Shown here: in pieces, positions 38,193-47,064 of the stretch
Layout of the letters: the number at the start of each line of letters is the position of its first letter
How positions within the stretch are numbered: position 1 is the first letter of the stretch
Assembly: GCF_030651495.1 (NCBI RefSeq)
Contig: NZ_JAUSFI010000023.1
Span: 1 to 64,000 of the forward strand
DNA length: 64,000 nucleotides
Source: Undibacterium sp.
Lineage (GTDB): Bacteria > Pseudomonadota > Gammaproteobacteria > Burkholderiales > Burkholderiaceae_D
Direction of reading: 5' to 3'
Program-made: the position numbers and the translations under genes
The notes under the pieces: model-generated
Told to the model about the DNA's origin: nothing
The model's database searches: none
Seen by the model: the letters and a program-made list of their open reading frames with translations, nothing else

Positions 38193-38702
38193 CTAGCTGC
38201 CCTGAGCGCTCAACACTGGCAAGGCAGTGGTATCCTTAATCTGCTGTAAAGCAAAGCTTGATTTCACATCTAGCACGGCGGGATGACGTAATAAAGTTTC
38301 CATCATGAAACGCGAGAAGTGATTCATGTCTTCGACGTGAACGCGTAGCAAATAATCCATCTCACCCGTCATCGCATAACAAGCGACAACTTCCGGCCAT
38401 TGCTCTACCGAGGCGGCAAAATCATTACGTGGTGAGCGTGAGGCTCCTTTGCCTGGTGTGTCGTTATGCTTTTCCAGGCGTACGTTAACATACGCCAGCA
38501 AGCCTAAGCCGATTTTCGCCGGTTCTAGCAGTGCCACATACTTACGGATGACGCCGGATTCTTCCAGCCGCTTGATACGACGCAAGCAAGGCGAGGGCGA
38601 CAGATTCACGCGTTCAGCAACTTCCTGATTGGTGAGCCTGCCATCGGCCTGCAAAATCGCCAGGATTTTGCGGTCAATTTTATCTAGTTGAATTTCAGTC
38701 AT
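38193..38702 (-). CDS. Lrp/AsnC family transcriptional regulator
   Basis: The 169-residue regulator has the HTH LTNQEVAERVNLSPSPCLRRIKRLEESG and the RAM-domain segment AMTGEMDYLLRVHVEDMNHFSRFMM, ending DTTALPV. An insert of roughly ten residues (NDTPGKGASRSPRND) between HTH and RAM domain is longer than usual. It is divergent from hppD with about 177 bases between starts, so it probably controls aromatic amino-acid catabolism, an inference supported by an inverted repeat in that gap. Confidence 0.9.
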   Translation of the reverse strand: MTEIQLDKIDRKILAILQADGRLTNQEVAERVNLSPSPCLRRIKRLEESGVIRKYVALLEPAKIGLGLLAYVNVRLEKHNDTPGKGASRSPRNDFAASVEQWPEVVACYAMTGEMDYLLRVHVEDMNHFSRFMMETLLRHPAVLDVKSSFALQQIKDTTALPVLSAQGS

Positions 38703-38726
38703 TATCTGCCAATAAAATAAGTTTAT

Positions 38727-38784
38727 GCGCCATATTATTGCTTAACTTTGTGATTAATTGGGTAAATTTGCAATTTAATGGCGC
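38727..38784. promoter_or_regulatory. Imperfect inverted repeat in the regulator-hppD gap (candidate Lrp-type operator)
   Basis: GCGCCATATTATTGC (38727-38741) and GCAATTTAATGGCGC (38770-38784) are inverted repeats matching at 12 of 15 positions, with the three mismatches in the A/T core and a 28-base AT-rich spacer. Position between divergent starts fits regulator binding. No experimental or motif-database support was available. Confidence 0.45.
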
Positions 38785-38879
38785 TAGCTGCGAACTATAC
38801 TGAGAACTTGATCTATGTCAAAAAATGCTGTGCCTTGACGTGGGGAAGCAAATATTATTCAACATACAAGGAGACAAGC

Positions 38880-39995
38880 ATGGATTTGCAAACCTGGGAT
38901 AACCCGATGGGTACCGATGGCTTTGAGTTTATCGAGTACGCTGCACCCAACCCAAAAGAGGTGGGTGAGCTGTTTGAGCGCATGGGGTTTGCCGCGATTG
39001 CCAAGCATCGCACCAAGGACGTCACTTTGTATCGCCAGGGCGAAGTCAACTTTATCATTAATGCCGAGCCAGATTCTTTCGCCCAACGTTTTGCTCGCAA
39101 ACATGGCCCGTCGGTGTGCGCCTTTGCGCTGCGCGTAAAAGATGCCAACTTCGCTTACAAACGTGCGCTGGAATTGGGTGCGTGGGGTTTCGATAATAAG
39201 ACTGGCCCGATGGAGTTGAATATTCCCGCGATCAAGGGCATCGGCGACTCGCTGATTTATTTCGTTGACCGCTGGCATGGTAAGGATGACATGGCTTCAG
39301 GCGCGATTGGCAATATCAGTATCTACGACGCTGACTTCGTTGCGATCCCTGGCGCAGACGCGAACCACCAAGGCAATGGTTTAACTTACATCGATCACCT
39401 GACGCATAATGTGCATCGCGGTCGCATGAAAGAGTGGTCCGATTTTTATGAGACGCTATTCAATTTTCGTGAAGTCCGTTACTTCGATATCGCAGGTAAA
39501 CACACTGGTCTAAAGTCAAAAGCCATGACTTCACCTTGCGGAAAAATTCGTATTCCTATTAACGAATCTTCCGACGATAAATCACAAATTTCTGAATATC
39601 TGGATCTGTACCACGGTGAAGGTGTGCAGCATATTGCCATGGGTACCGATAACATCTACCAGACCGTTCTCGACATGAAAGATGCTGGCATCGTATTCCA
39701 GGATACCATCGAAACTTATTACGATCTGATCGATCGGCGTTTGCCAGGCCATGGTGAAAACGTCGCTGAATTGCGCAAACTGCGTATCCTGATGGATGGC
39801 AAGAGCGCCGAAACTTCGCGTGAATTGCTATTGCAGATTTTTACAACTACCGTGATCGGCCCTATCTTCTTTGAAGTGATACAACGCAAGGGTGATCAGG
39901 GATTTGGCGAAGGCAATTTCCGCGCTTTGTTTGAATCAATCGAGCTCGATCAAATTCGTCGTGGTGTATTGAAAGACGATAAGGCAACGGCATAA
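38880..39995 (+). CDS. hppD: 4-hydroxyphenylpyruvate dioxygenase
   Basis: HppD converts 4-hydroxyphenylpyruvate to homogentisate in tyrosine degradation. ATG 38880 (MDLQTWDNPMGTDGFEF) follows CAAGGAGA and gives about 371 residues; the track's 34-codon extension is not supported. Two VOC-fold halves are visible, and iron ligands fall in YIDHLTHNV (His), GVQHIAMGTDNI (His) and GPIFFEVIQRKG (Glu). It is followed by phhA in the same direction after a terminator-like hairpin. hmgA and the aminotransferase are not in the window. Confidence 0.96.
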   Translation: MDLQTWDNPMGTDGFEFIEYAAPNPKEVGELFERMGFAAIAKHRTKDVTLYRQGEVNFIINAEPDSFAQRFARKHGPSVCAFALRVKDANFAYKRALELGAWGFDNKTGPMELNIPAIKGIGDSLIYFVDRWHGKDDMASGAIGNISIYDADFVAIPGADANHQGNGLTYIDHLTHNVHRGRMKEWSDFYETLFNFREVRYFDIAGKHTGLKSKAMTSPCGKIRIPINESSDDKSQISEYLDLYHGEGVQHIAMGTDNIYQTVLDMKDAGIVFQDTIETYYDLIDRRLPGHGENVAELRKLRILMDGKSAETSRELLLQIFTTTVIGPIFFEVIQRKGDQGFGEGNFRALFESIELDQIRRGVLKDDKATA

Positions 39996-40015
39996 TCTGC
40001 CGCTTGAACTGATGG

Positions 40016-40052
40016 GCTGGCTGTCGTGATCGTTCACGCCGCCAGCTTTTTT
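40016..40052 (+). terminator. Intrinsic terminator after hppD
   Basis: GCTGGC (40016-40021) pairs with GCCAGC (40041-40046) and is followed directly by TTTTTT. It lies between hppD and phhA, so phhA may have its own promoter or depend on read-through. Confidence 0.65.
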
Positions 40053-40086
40053 GATCGAACGGTTACTCAATACGAGAGATTACATT

Positions 40087-40968
40087 ATGGAAACCGCAGT
40101 TGTCTCAAATGCCGATTTTTTGGCCACGGTAGCGGAAAAATCAGACGGTGCCGCCTTGCGCGGTGATTACACGCACGCTGACGATCAATATGTCGTCCAG
40201 CAAGATTGCTCTGCCTATACCGAAGCAGAGCACGCGCTGTGGCGCAAGTTATACCAGCGCCAGGAAGCCTTGTTGCCAGGCCGGGCCTGCGATGAATTCA
40301 TTACTGCCTTACATCAGATGAAGGCCGCCGACGGCATTCCAGAATTTGAGCGCACTTCGGAAGCGTTATTTAAGGCAACCGGCTGGCGCATTGTCGCCGT
40401 ACCAGGACTGATTCCTGAGCTGGCGTTTTTTAATCATCTGGCAAATCGTCGCTTTCCTGTGACAGTCTGGTTGCGCACGCCGGAAGAGTTTGATTACATC
40501 GCTGAACCCGATGTCTTTCATGATTTTTTTGGTCATGTGCCACTGTTATTTAATCCCATATTTGCCGACTATATGCAAAGGTATGGACAGGGGGGATTAA
40601 AGGCGATGCAACTTGGTGGGCTGGACCAATTGGCACGGTTGTACTGGTACACCGTGGAGTTCGGCCTAATCAATACCGCGCAGGGTTTGCGTATTTATGG
40701 CGCTGGTATTTTATCGTCTGGTGGCGAGGTCGAATATTGCCTGAAACCTGGTGCCGGCTCACGACATATTCATTTGGATATTGAGCGCTGCTTACGTACC
40801 CTGTACAAAATTGATTCATACCAGGAAACCTATTTTGTCATCGACAGTTACCAGCAGTTATTTGACGGCACCGCACCGGATTTTACGCCGCTGTATCAAA
40901 AGCTAAAGGAGTTGGAAGTGTTGCCAGCGAATACTTTGCTGGCAAATGAGGTGGAGTTGCTGGCGTAA
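40087..40968 (+). CDS. phhA: Phenylalanine 4-monooxygenase
   Basis: PhhA hydroxylates phenylalanine to tyrosine with tetrahydropterin and iron. From ATG 40087 (METAVVSNADF) the protein has about 293 residues, matching the single-domain bacterial enzyme without a regulatory ACT domain. Iron ligands are the two His in VFHDFFGHVPLLFNP and the Glu in YWYTVEFGL; the pterin region VPGLIPELAFFNHLANRRFPV is present. Next to hppD it feeds tyrosine catabolism. Confidence 0.95.
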   Translation: METAVVSNADFLATVAEKSDGAALRGDYTHADDQYVVQQDCSAYTEAEHALWRKLYQRQEALLPGRACDEFITALHQMKAADGIPEFERTSEALFKATGWRIVAVPGLIPELAFFNHLANRRFPVTVWLRTPEEFDYIAEPDVFHDFFGHVPLLFNPIFADYMQRYGQGGLKAMQLGGLDQLARLYWYTVEFGLINTAQGLRIYGAGILSSGGEVEYCLKPGAGSRHIHLDIERCLRTLYKIDSYQETYFVIDSYQQLFDGTAPDFTPLYQKLKELEVLPANTLLANEVELLA

Positions 40969-40989
40969 AAATAACCGGTTTAATTCTGT

Positions 40990-41853
40990 TTAATATACGC
41001 CCGGCTCACCCGGCGGCCTAGTCTTGAAGCGCCGGTGGCTCCAGAAATATTCAGCCGGAACCTTCAGAATTTCTGTCTCGATATAAGTGTTCATGAAACG
41101 CGTAGCGGCGGTCATGTCGTCGCCAGGGTAGTTCTCCCACGGAGGATGGAAAGCGACTTTCCATCCTTGATAGTTGGGCAAGATGGTGGCAATGACGGGA
41201 ATCACTTTAGCACCCGTCGTGGCGGCAATGCGTGCAGTGGCCGTCAGGGTGGCTGCCGGTATGCCAAAGAAAGGGATAAATTCTGCATCTTTGGAACCAA
41301 AATCCATGTCTGGCAACATGAAAAAGGGCGTATTTTCGCGCATGGCACGGATGATGGGTTTGACACCTTCAGCACGGGAAAAAAGTTTTACAGGACGAAA
41401 ACGTGAACGTCCTTTGCGCAGTGCCCGATCAAATACCTTGTTGCTTTGCTCGGTGTAAATTGAACACAATGTTGACTCGAGCATGACCGCAACACCTGCC
41501 ACATCGAGGCTGACAAAATGCGGGCACAGCAAAATGGTCGGACCGGATTGAATCTGCTGCATCGGTACAGCGGGGTCGATGTGGATCAATTTTTTCAGGC
41601 GACGTTCAGAGCCCCACCAGAGTATGCTGCGTTCAAGCACGCTGCGCGCATACACTTGGAAATGGCGTTTTGCGATCGCCAGTCTTTCTTCTTCGCTAAG
41701 ATGCGGCAGGCATAGTCTGAGATTGGTCAGCGTGATGTGGCGGCGCGATTTCAATAGCTTGAATAGTAAGCTTCCTGCCGCTTCGCCTAAACGTCCAAGT
41801 AAAGGTAACGGCAGCCAGTGCAGTAGCCACATTAAGACGAGAACTAATCTCAT
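40990..41853 (-). CDS. Lipid A biosynthesis lauroyl/myristoyl acyltransferase (LpxL/LpxM family), second copy
   Basis: This inner-membrane enzyme adds a secondary acyl chain to lipid A. ATG 41853 (MRLVLVLMWLLHWLPLPLL) overlaps the preceding acyltransferase stop by ATGA and has AGGAA upstream; the track's 20-codon extension is inside that gene. About 287 residues with an N-terminal membrane helix and the catalytic HX4D motif in LLCPHFVSLDVAG, plus FFMLPDMDFGSKDAEF, a family segment. It is translationally coupled to its paralogue, so the two probably act on different positions. Confidence 0.9.
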   Translation of the reverse strand: MRLVLVLMWLLHWLPLPLLGRLGEAAGSLLFKLLKSRRHITLTNLRLCLPHLSEEERLAIAKRHFQVYARSVLERSILWWGSERRLKKLIHIDPAVPMQQIQSGPTILLCPHFVSLDVAGVAVMLESTLCSIYTEQSNKVFDRALRKGRSRFRPVKLFSRAEGVKPIIRAMRENTPFFMLPDMDFGSKDAEFIPFFGIPAATLTATARIAATTGAKVIPVIATILPNYQGWKVAFHPPWENYPGDDMTAATRFMNTYIETEILKVPAEYFWSHRRFKTRPPGEPGVY

Positions 41854-42698
41854 GCCGATTCCTGCTCGGGGCCAGCCACGCCATCCGGTTTCTTGTAGCG
41901 GTTGTAGCTCCAAAAATATTGTGCAGGAGAGTGTGCGATTAATTGTTCCATTGCCGTATTGATAGCCCTTGCCTGCTGCGTTGCATTACCTTCCAGGGAT
42001 GCGTCGAATGCAGAAAAACGCACCACATAGCCCCGTCCATTTGGCAAGCGTTCGGCATACGTCAAAATGATGGGTGCGCCTGTCATCGTTTGTAGTTTGG
42101 CAGACAGGGTCATCGTATAGGCTTGCTTGCTAAAAAAATTGGCCCAGACACCTTCACCTTCTTGTGGCACCTGATCTGGTAATAATCCGATTGCTTCGCC
42201 TTTTTTGAGTGCTTTGAGCATCATTCTGACGCCGGCCAAATTGGCTGGTGCGAGTAATAAATTTTCTCTGGCACGGGCACCTTCTATCAGGGGCTTCAGT
42301 GCCGATTTGCGCGGTGGTCGGTACAGTACGGTCAAGCGAGTCTTTGCTGCAATAGTCTGCGCGACAATTTCAAAGCAACCTAGATGCGGGGTGAGAAAAA
42401 TGACGCCTTTCTTCGCATCCAGTGCGTTTTGTACTAGTTCCCAGTTTTCTATAGTGGCGGTGCGCAGCACACGTGCCGGACTGGCACACCAGATGAAGGG
42501 CAGCTCCATTAAATTCTTGCCAGCTTCTCTGATGGCAGGCTTCAGGCTAGTGCTAAAACCTGCTCGGAAAATATTTTCTTGCAGGCGACGTCGGTAGCTG
42601 CCTGAAAATAAATAGACCAGCCAGCCAAGGGCGCTACCGATTGCATGCAATAGCGGTAGTGGAAAAAATGACAAAAAACGAAACAGGATGATAAGCAT
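41850..42698 (-). CDS. Lipid A biosynthesis lauroyl/myristoyl acyltransferase (LpxL/LpxM family), first copy
   Basis: Paralogue of the following gene. The ATG at 42698 (MLIILFRFLSFFPLPLL) gives about 282 residues; the track's start is a TTG four codons upstream and is also possible. An N-terminal membrane anchor precedes the HX4E catalytic motif in FLTPHLGCFEIVAQ and the segments RPPRKSALKPLIEGAR and AIGLLPDQVPQEGEGVW. It is divergent from metK, the usual Burkholderiales arrangement. Confidence 0.9.
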   Translation of the reverse strand: MLIILFRFLSFFPLPLLHAIGSALGWLVYLFSGSYRRRLQENIFRAGFSTSLKPAIREAGKNLMELPFIWCASPARVLRTATIENWELVQNALDAKKGVIFLTPHLGCFEIVAQTIAAKTRLTVLYRPPRKSALKPLIEGARARENLLLAPANLAGVRMMLKALKKGEAIGLLPDQVPQEGEGVWANFFSKQAYTMTLSAKLQTMTGAPIILTYAERLPNGRGYVVRFSAFDASLEGNATQQARAINTAMEQLIAHSPAQYFWSYNRYKKPDGVAGPEQESA

Positions 42699-42787
42699 GA
42701 TGCTGCTCAATAATTAGGAAAAAAATCAAGAGAAAAATTAAGGGTATTCGACAAGGCTTGAATAAGAGGCGTAAAATATCACACATT

Positions 42788-42896
42788 AGTGACTCGTAGA
42801 AAACAACACGAGTCACTCCCGCCGAGTTAATAGACAACTTGCGAGGCGGGTTATAAATTTCGCTAAAGCGTCGCAGGTTCTCTTTTCGACTGCGAC
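42788..42896 (+). promoter_or_regulatory. Three-hairpin leader upstream of metK
   Basis: Three consecutive inverted repeats precede metK: AGTGACTCGT/ACGAGTCACT (42788-42797, 42808-42817, perfect 10 bp), CCCGCC/GGCGGG (42818-42823, 42845-42850), and GTCGCAG/CTGCGAC (42870-42876, 42890-42896). None is followed by a clear T-run. About 46 bases remain to the metK ATG, which has AAAGGAG. The compact arrangement before a SAM-synthesis gene suggests a structured regulatory leader, but I do not recognise a known riboswitch class in it. Confidence 0.5.
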
Positions 42897-42942
42897 AAGG
42901 TCAGTATCGTCAATTCAGTCAATTTTCATAAAGGAGCCTGCA

Positions 42943-44121
42943 ATGGCAAACGATTTTCTTTTTACATCAGAATCAGTTTCTGAAGGACACCCAGACAAAG
43001 TGGCCGATCAGATTTCTGATGCCATTCTCGATGCCATTTTTGAGCAAGACCCGCGTTCACGGGTCGCTGCCGAAACGCTGGTGAATACCGGATTAGTGGT
43101 ACTTGCCGGTGAGATCACCACCAACGCCCACGTCGATTATATTCAAGTCGCGCGCGATACGATTAAACGTATCGGCTACGACAATACCGAATACGGCATT
43201 GACTATAAAGGTTGTGCGGTGCTGGTCGCTTATGACAAGCAATCTAACGATATCGCCCAAGGTGTCGATCACGCTTCCGATGACCATTTAAATACCGGCG
43301 CTGGCGATCAGGGCTTGATGTTTGGTTATGCCTGCGATGAAACACCTGAATTGATGCCTGCGCCGATCTACTACGCGCATCGCCTGGTCGAACGTCAGGC
43401 GCAATTACGCAAAGATGGTCGTCTGCCTTTCTTGCGGCCAGATGCCAAGAGTCAGGTCACCATGCGGTATGTTGATGGCAAACCGCACAGCATAGATACG
43501 GTGGTGTTGTCGACTCAGCATAGCCCAGAGCAAAGCGATGGCAACAAAATGAAGCCATCTTTCATTGAAGCTGTGATCGAAGAAATCATTCGTCCGGTCT
43601 TGCCTGCAGAATGGCTGAAGGATACGAAGTTTCTGATTAACCCTACCGGTCGTTTTGTTATCGGTGGTCCGCAAGGTGATTGTGGCCTGACCGGACGCAA
43701 AATTATTGTCGATACGTACGGCGGTGCCTGTCCGCATGGCGGCGGTGCATTTTCCGGTAAAGATCCGACAAAAGTCGATCGTTCTGCAGCGTATGCGGCG
43801 CGTTATGTGGCAAAAAATATTGTCGCAGCTGGCCTCGCCAAGCAATGTCAAATTCAGGTAGCGTATGCGATAGGCGTAGCACGTCCAATGAATGTAACGG
43901 TATACACCGAAGGCACAGGCGTGATCCCGGATGAGCAACTCGCGCTACTGGTGAGTGAGTATTTTGATCTGCGCCCAAAAGGCATTGTTCAGATGCTCGA
44001 TTTGCTGCGTCCGATTTACTCCAAGACGGCGGCTTATGGTCACTTTGGTCGTGAAGAGCCGGAGTTTACCTGGGAGCGCACTGACAAGGTCACGCTTTTG
44101 CGTGCGGCTGCAGGTTTGTAA
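42943..44121 (+). CDS. metK: S-adenosylmethionine synthetase
   Basis: MetK makes SAM from methionine and ATP. The 392-residue protein shows the ATP/methionine motifs [20 protein letters not shown], the loop [12 protein letters not shown], and the phosphate-binding [22 protein letters not shown]; length is normal. AAAGGAG lies upstream of the ATG. It follows a hairpin-rich leader and is transcribed towards an M14 peptidase gene. Confidence 0.98.
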   Translation: MANDFLFTSESVSEGHPDKVADQISDAILDAIFEQDPRSRVAAETLVNTGLVVLAGEITTNAHVDYIQVARDTIKRIGYDNTEYGIDYKGCAVLVAYDKQSNDIAQGVDHASDDHLNTGAGDQGLMFGYACDETPELMPAPIYYAHRLVERQAQLRKDGRLPFLRPDAKSQVTMRYVDGKPHSIDTVVLSTQHSPEQSDGNKMKPSFIEAVIEEIIRPVLPAEWLKDTKFLINPTGRFVIGGPQGDCGLTGRKIIVDTYGGACPHGGGAFSGKDPTKVDRSAAYAARYVAKNIVAAGLAKQCQIQVAYAIGVARPMNVTVYTEGTGVIPDEQLALLVSEYFDLRPKGIVQMLDLLRPIYSKTAAYGHFGREEPEFTWERTDKVTLLRAAAGL

Positions 44122-44136
44122 TTTTTTTCGGAAAGC

Positions 44137-45072
44137 GTGTTTGATGTGATGCAATGGTTTGATGTAAGTAAGAAGGCTGTTGCAGTTTTGCAGGTGGCAT
44201 TGTTTAGCGTAACGTGGATGGTGCCCCTGTCAGTTCTAGGCACCACTATGCTGAACACAGGTGCTGCCGCAAACACGCGTATCCGGCAGAGTACCGAGTG
44301 GTGTACCTCATTGACCGCACGCCTGCCTAAGGTGTCTGTCAATGATTGCCTCAATAGTAAGCTGATCTCTACCGGCGTTTTCTCGTCAAATGGGTTTCCC
44401 ATTTTGGTGAAAGATTTGTCGGTCGATCCGCGTCATAAGCAAGTTCTTAAAGTGCTGCTGTTGGGTGGTATCCACGGTGATGAACAAACCGCTTCTTCGG
44501 TCGTTTTTAAATGGCTGGCATTGATGCAGAAAAACGGTGTGCAAGAGTTTCAGTGGAAGGTTGCCCCTATCGTTAATCCCGATGGTTTGCTGGCCGCCAA
44601 ACCCAAGCGCGTGAACGCCCGCGGCGTTGATCTGAATCGCAATTTCCCCACCCCCAACTGGCAGCAAGATGCGCCACGTTACTGGGCTAAAACCACAGGC
44701 AGTGATCCGCGCCGGTATCCTGGTAAAACACCAATTTCTGAGCCTGAAAGCCGCTGGGTTTTCGATACGATAGAAAAATTTAAGCCAGACGTCATCATTT
44801 CGGTACACGCCCCGTTTGGGGTGCTGGATCTGGATGGCCCGGCCAACCCACCGAAGAGTTTTGGCCGTCTTTGGTATAACCGCGTTGGTGTTTATCCAGG
44901 CTCGCTTGGCAATTATAGTGGCGTGCACAAAAATATCCCGGTGGTAACTATCGAGTTACCCAATGCCACTACCATGCCGCCTGACGCTGAAGTGCTGCGC
45001 ATCTGGCAAGACATGCAGAGCTGGATCAGGCGCAACGTGCTCGCCACTCCCAAGCTGGCAAAAAGGAGTTAA
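44137..45072 (+). CDS. M14-family zinc carboxypeptidase-like protein (MpaA-like)
   Basis: The 311-residue product has a hydrophobic N-terminus (about residues 13-38) likely to be a signal or anchor. Zinc ligands are read in LLGGIHGDEQTASSV (His and Glu) and VIISVHAPFG (His), with VNARGVDLNRNFPTPNW carrying the substrate Arg region and TIELPN the catalytic Glu. This resembles murein-peptide amidase MpaA and related M14 enzymes, but here with an export signal, pointing to periplasmic peptidoglycan peptide cleavage. The GTG at 44137 has GGAAAG upstream; ATG 44149 is an alternative. Confidence 0.8.
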   Translation: MFDVMQWFDVSKKAVAVLQVALFSVTWMVPLSVLGTTMLNTGAAANTRIRQSTEWCTSLTARLPKVSVNDCLNSKLISTGVFSSNGFPILVKDLSVDPRHKQVLKVLLLGGIHGDEQTASSVVFKWLALMQKNGVQEFQWKVAPIVNPDGLLAAKPKRVNARGVDLNRNFPTPNWQQDAPRYWAKTTGSDPRRYPGKTPISEPESRWVFDTIEKFKPDVIISVHAPFGVLDLDGPANPPKSFGRLWYNRVGVYPGSLGNYSGVHKNIPVVTIELPNATTMPPDAEVLRIWQDMQSWIRRNVLATPKLAKRS

Positions 45073-45211
45073 TTTTTATTGGCGGCTGCGGTAACTCGGG
45101 TCGCTAACGGAATTGCCTGCTTTACTCTTCTCTTCGCACTTAATCCGACGGAAAATATCCACGTGGGAACGAATGCTTATTTCCCGGCCGGACTGTAAAT
45201 AAGCCCATTTT

Positions 45212-45248
45212 CTTGTTTTACATCATGATATTCTTAATGTAAAACAAG
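45212..45248. promoter_or_regulatory. Perfect palindrome upstream of the OFA transporter (candidate operator)
   Basis: CTTGTTTTACAT (45212-45223) and ATGTAAAACAAG (45237-45248) are exact inverted repeats of 12 bp around a 13-base AT-rich centre. Symmetry and position about 65 bases before the transporter start suit binding of a dimeric regulator. No regulator gene is adjacent, and no T-run follows to suggest a terminator. Confidence 0.6.
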
Positions 45249-45312
45249 TGTGATAAGTATGACTATGCGCTGAAAAGCGTATTTAACAACATTCAAATAC
45301 CGGAGTGAGACA

Positions 45313-46950
45313 ATGGCTTTTCTAGATTTTCTGGATAAAGAACGTACGATTGCAGGAACAGGTTTTAACCGTTGGCTAGTACCGCCCGCAGCGCTGGCGA
45401 TCCATTTATGTATAGGTATGGCCTACGGTTTTTCGGTGTTCTGGCTACCATTGTCGCGTGCCATTGGCATTAAAGATCCGGTCGCCTGTGCTAAAGAGTT
45501 GGGTTTTTTCGCGGAAATTTTTTCCACTACTTGCGACTGGAAAATTTCGATGCTGGGATGGATGTACACCTTATTTTTTGTTTTCCTCGGCTCCTCCGCG
45601 GCCATTTTTGGTGGTTGGCTAGAGCATGCTGGTCCGCGTAAAGCCGGCGTCGTCTCTGCACTTTGCTGGTGTGGTGGTTTAATTATCTCGGCGCTGGGCG
45701 TCTACACCCACCAGATCTGGCTGATGTGGCTAGGTTCCGGCGTGATTGGCGGCATCGGCCTTGGCCTCGGCTATATTTCACCTGTATCTACTTTGATTAA
45801 ATGGTTTCCGGATCGCCGCGGTATGGCGACGGGTATGGCGATTATGGGGTTTGGCGGCGGTGCAATGATAGGCGCGCCTTTGGCAGATAAATTAATGAAA
45901 TTTTTCGCCACACCTGCCTCAGTCGGCGTGTGGGAAACTTTTCTGGCCATGGCGGCGATCTATTTTATCTTCATGATCGCGGGCGCGCTGGCTTACCGCG
46001 TGCCACCGTCTGGCTGGAAACCTGCGGGCTGGACGCCTGCGGTCGGCAAACACGGTAATGCGATGATTACGAATAAGCATGTTCACGCCAGTAAAGTCTG
46101 GTCGATTCCCCAGTTCTGGTTGCTGTGGGGCGTGCTGATGCTCAATGTGTCGGCAGGTATCGGCATCATTGGCATGGCTTCGCCTCTATTGCAAGAAGTG
46201 TTCGGCGGTAAATTGCTCGGGGTTGATGTTGCGTTTAATGACCTCGATACTGTGCAAAAAGGTCAGATCGCCGCGATCGCCGCCGGTTTTACCGGGCTGT
46301 TGTCGCTGTTTAATATTGGTGGCCGTTTCGTCTGGGCTTCGCTCTCTGACTACATTGGACGCAAGGCAACTTATTTTGTATTTTTTATTCTCGGTTTTAT
46401 ACTTTATGCGTCGATCCCAACGATGGGGCATCGCGGGCAATTAGCGCTGTTTGTCGGTTTCTTTTGTATTATTTTGTCGATGTATGGCGGCGGCTTTGCG
46501 ACTATTCCAGCTTACCTCGCAGATCTATTTGGGACGCAAATGGTGGGCGCGATTCATGGCCGCTTATTAACAGCCTGGGCGACAGCTGGTGTGCTCGGTC
46601 CGGTGTTAGTCAATTACATTCGCGAATACCAGATTGCGCACGGAGTGCCCAAGGCGCAAGCCTATGATGTGACGATGTATGTGCTGGCTGGCCTGATCGT
46701 GCTGGGCCTGATTTGTAATTTGATGGTGCGTCCGATTGCAGATAAGCACTTCATGACCGAGCAAGAATTGGCGGCCGAAAGAAAGCTGGCGCACGATCGT
46801 GATGCGCTGCTTACCGGAACAAATGGGTTGGCCGGCAGCAATCGTGTTACCAGTCCGGCAGTGACTGTGTTTGCCTGGGCGGCAGTAGGTATTCCGCTCG
46901 CCATCGGAATCTGGATCACGCTACAAAAAGCGGTGCTATTGTTTAAGTAA
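45313..46950 (+). CDS. OFA-family MFS transporter (oxalate/formate antiporter type)
   Basis: The 545-residue protein is a major facilitator with about 12-14 helices. The OFA-type N-terminus GFNRWLVPPAALAIHLCIGMAYGFSVFWLPLSRAIG, the GLGLGYISPVSTLIKWFPDRRGMATGMAIMGFGGGA loop region, and RFVWASLSDYIGRKATYF are visible. It is longer than classic OxlT because of central and C-terminal extensions. It lies 114 bases before a formate dehydrogenase operon, so formate, oxalate or a related carboxylate is a plausible substrate. CGGAGTGA precedes the ATG. Confidence 0.85.
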   Translation: MAFLDFLDKERTIAGTGFNRWLVPPAALAIHLCIGMAYGFSVFWLPLSRAIGIKDPVACAKELGFFAEIFSTTCDWKISMLGWMYTLFFVFLGSSAAIFGGWLEHAGPRKAGVVSALCWCGGLIISALGVYTHQIWLMWLGSGVIGGIGLGLGYISPVSTLIKWFPDRRGMATGMAIMGFGGGAMIGAPLADKLMKFFATPASVGVWETFLAMAAIYFIFMIAGALAYRVPPSGWKPAGWTPAVGKHGNAMITNKHVHASKVWSIPQFWLLWGVLMLNVSAGIGIIGMASPLLQEVFGGKLLGVDVAFNDLDTVQKGQIAAIAAGFTGLLSLFNIGGRFVWASLSDYIGRKATYFVFFILGFILYASIPTMGHRGQLALFVGFFCIILSMYGGGFATIPAYLADLFGTQMVGAIHGRLLTAWATAGVLGPVLVNYIREYQIAHGVPKAQAYDVTMYVLAGLIVLGLICNLMVRPIADKHFMTEQELAAERKLAHDRDALLTGTNGLAGSNRVTSPAVTVFAWAAVGIPLAIGIWITLQKAVLLFK

Positions 46951-47064
46951 ATGATTGAATCGGGAGGTCAGTATTTTTGCTTTCTTTCCCAATTGTTGTA
47001 TAGTTAATTAAATTATTGTTAACAAAAATCAGCGCCGCGTAGCAGATTGATATCAGGATGTTAA

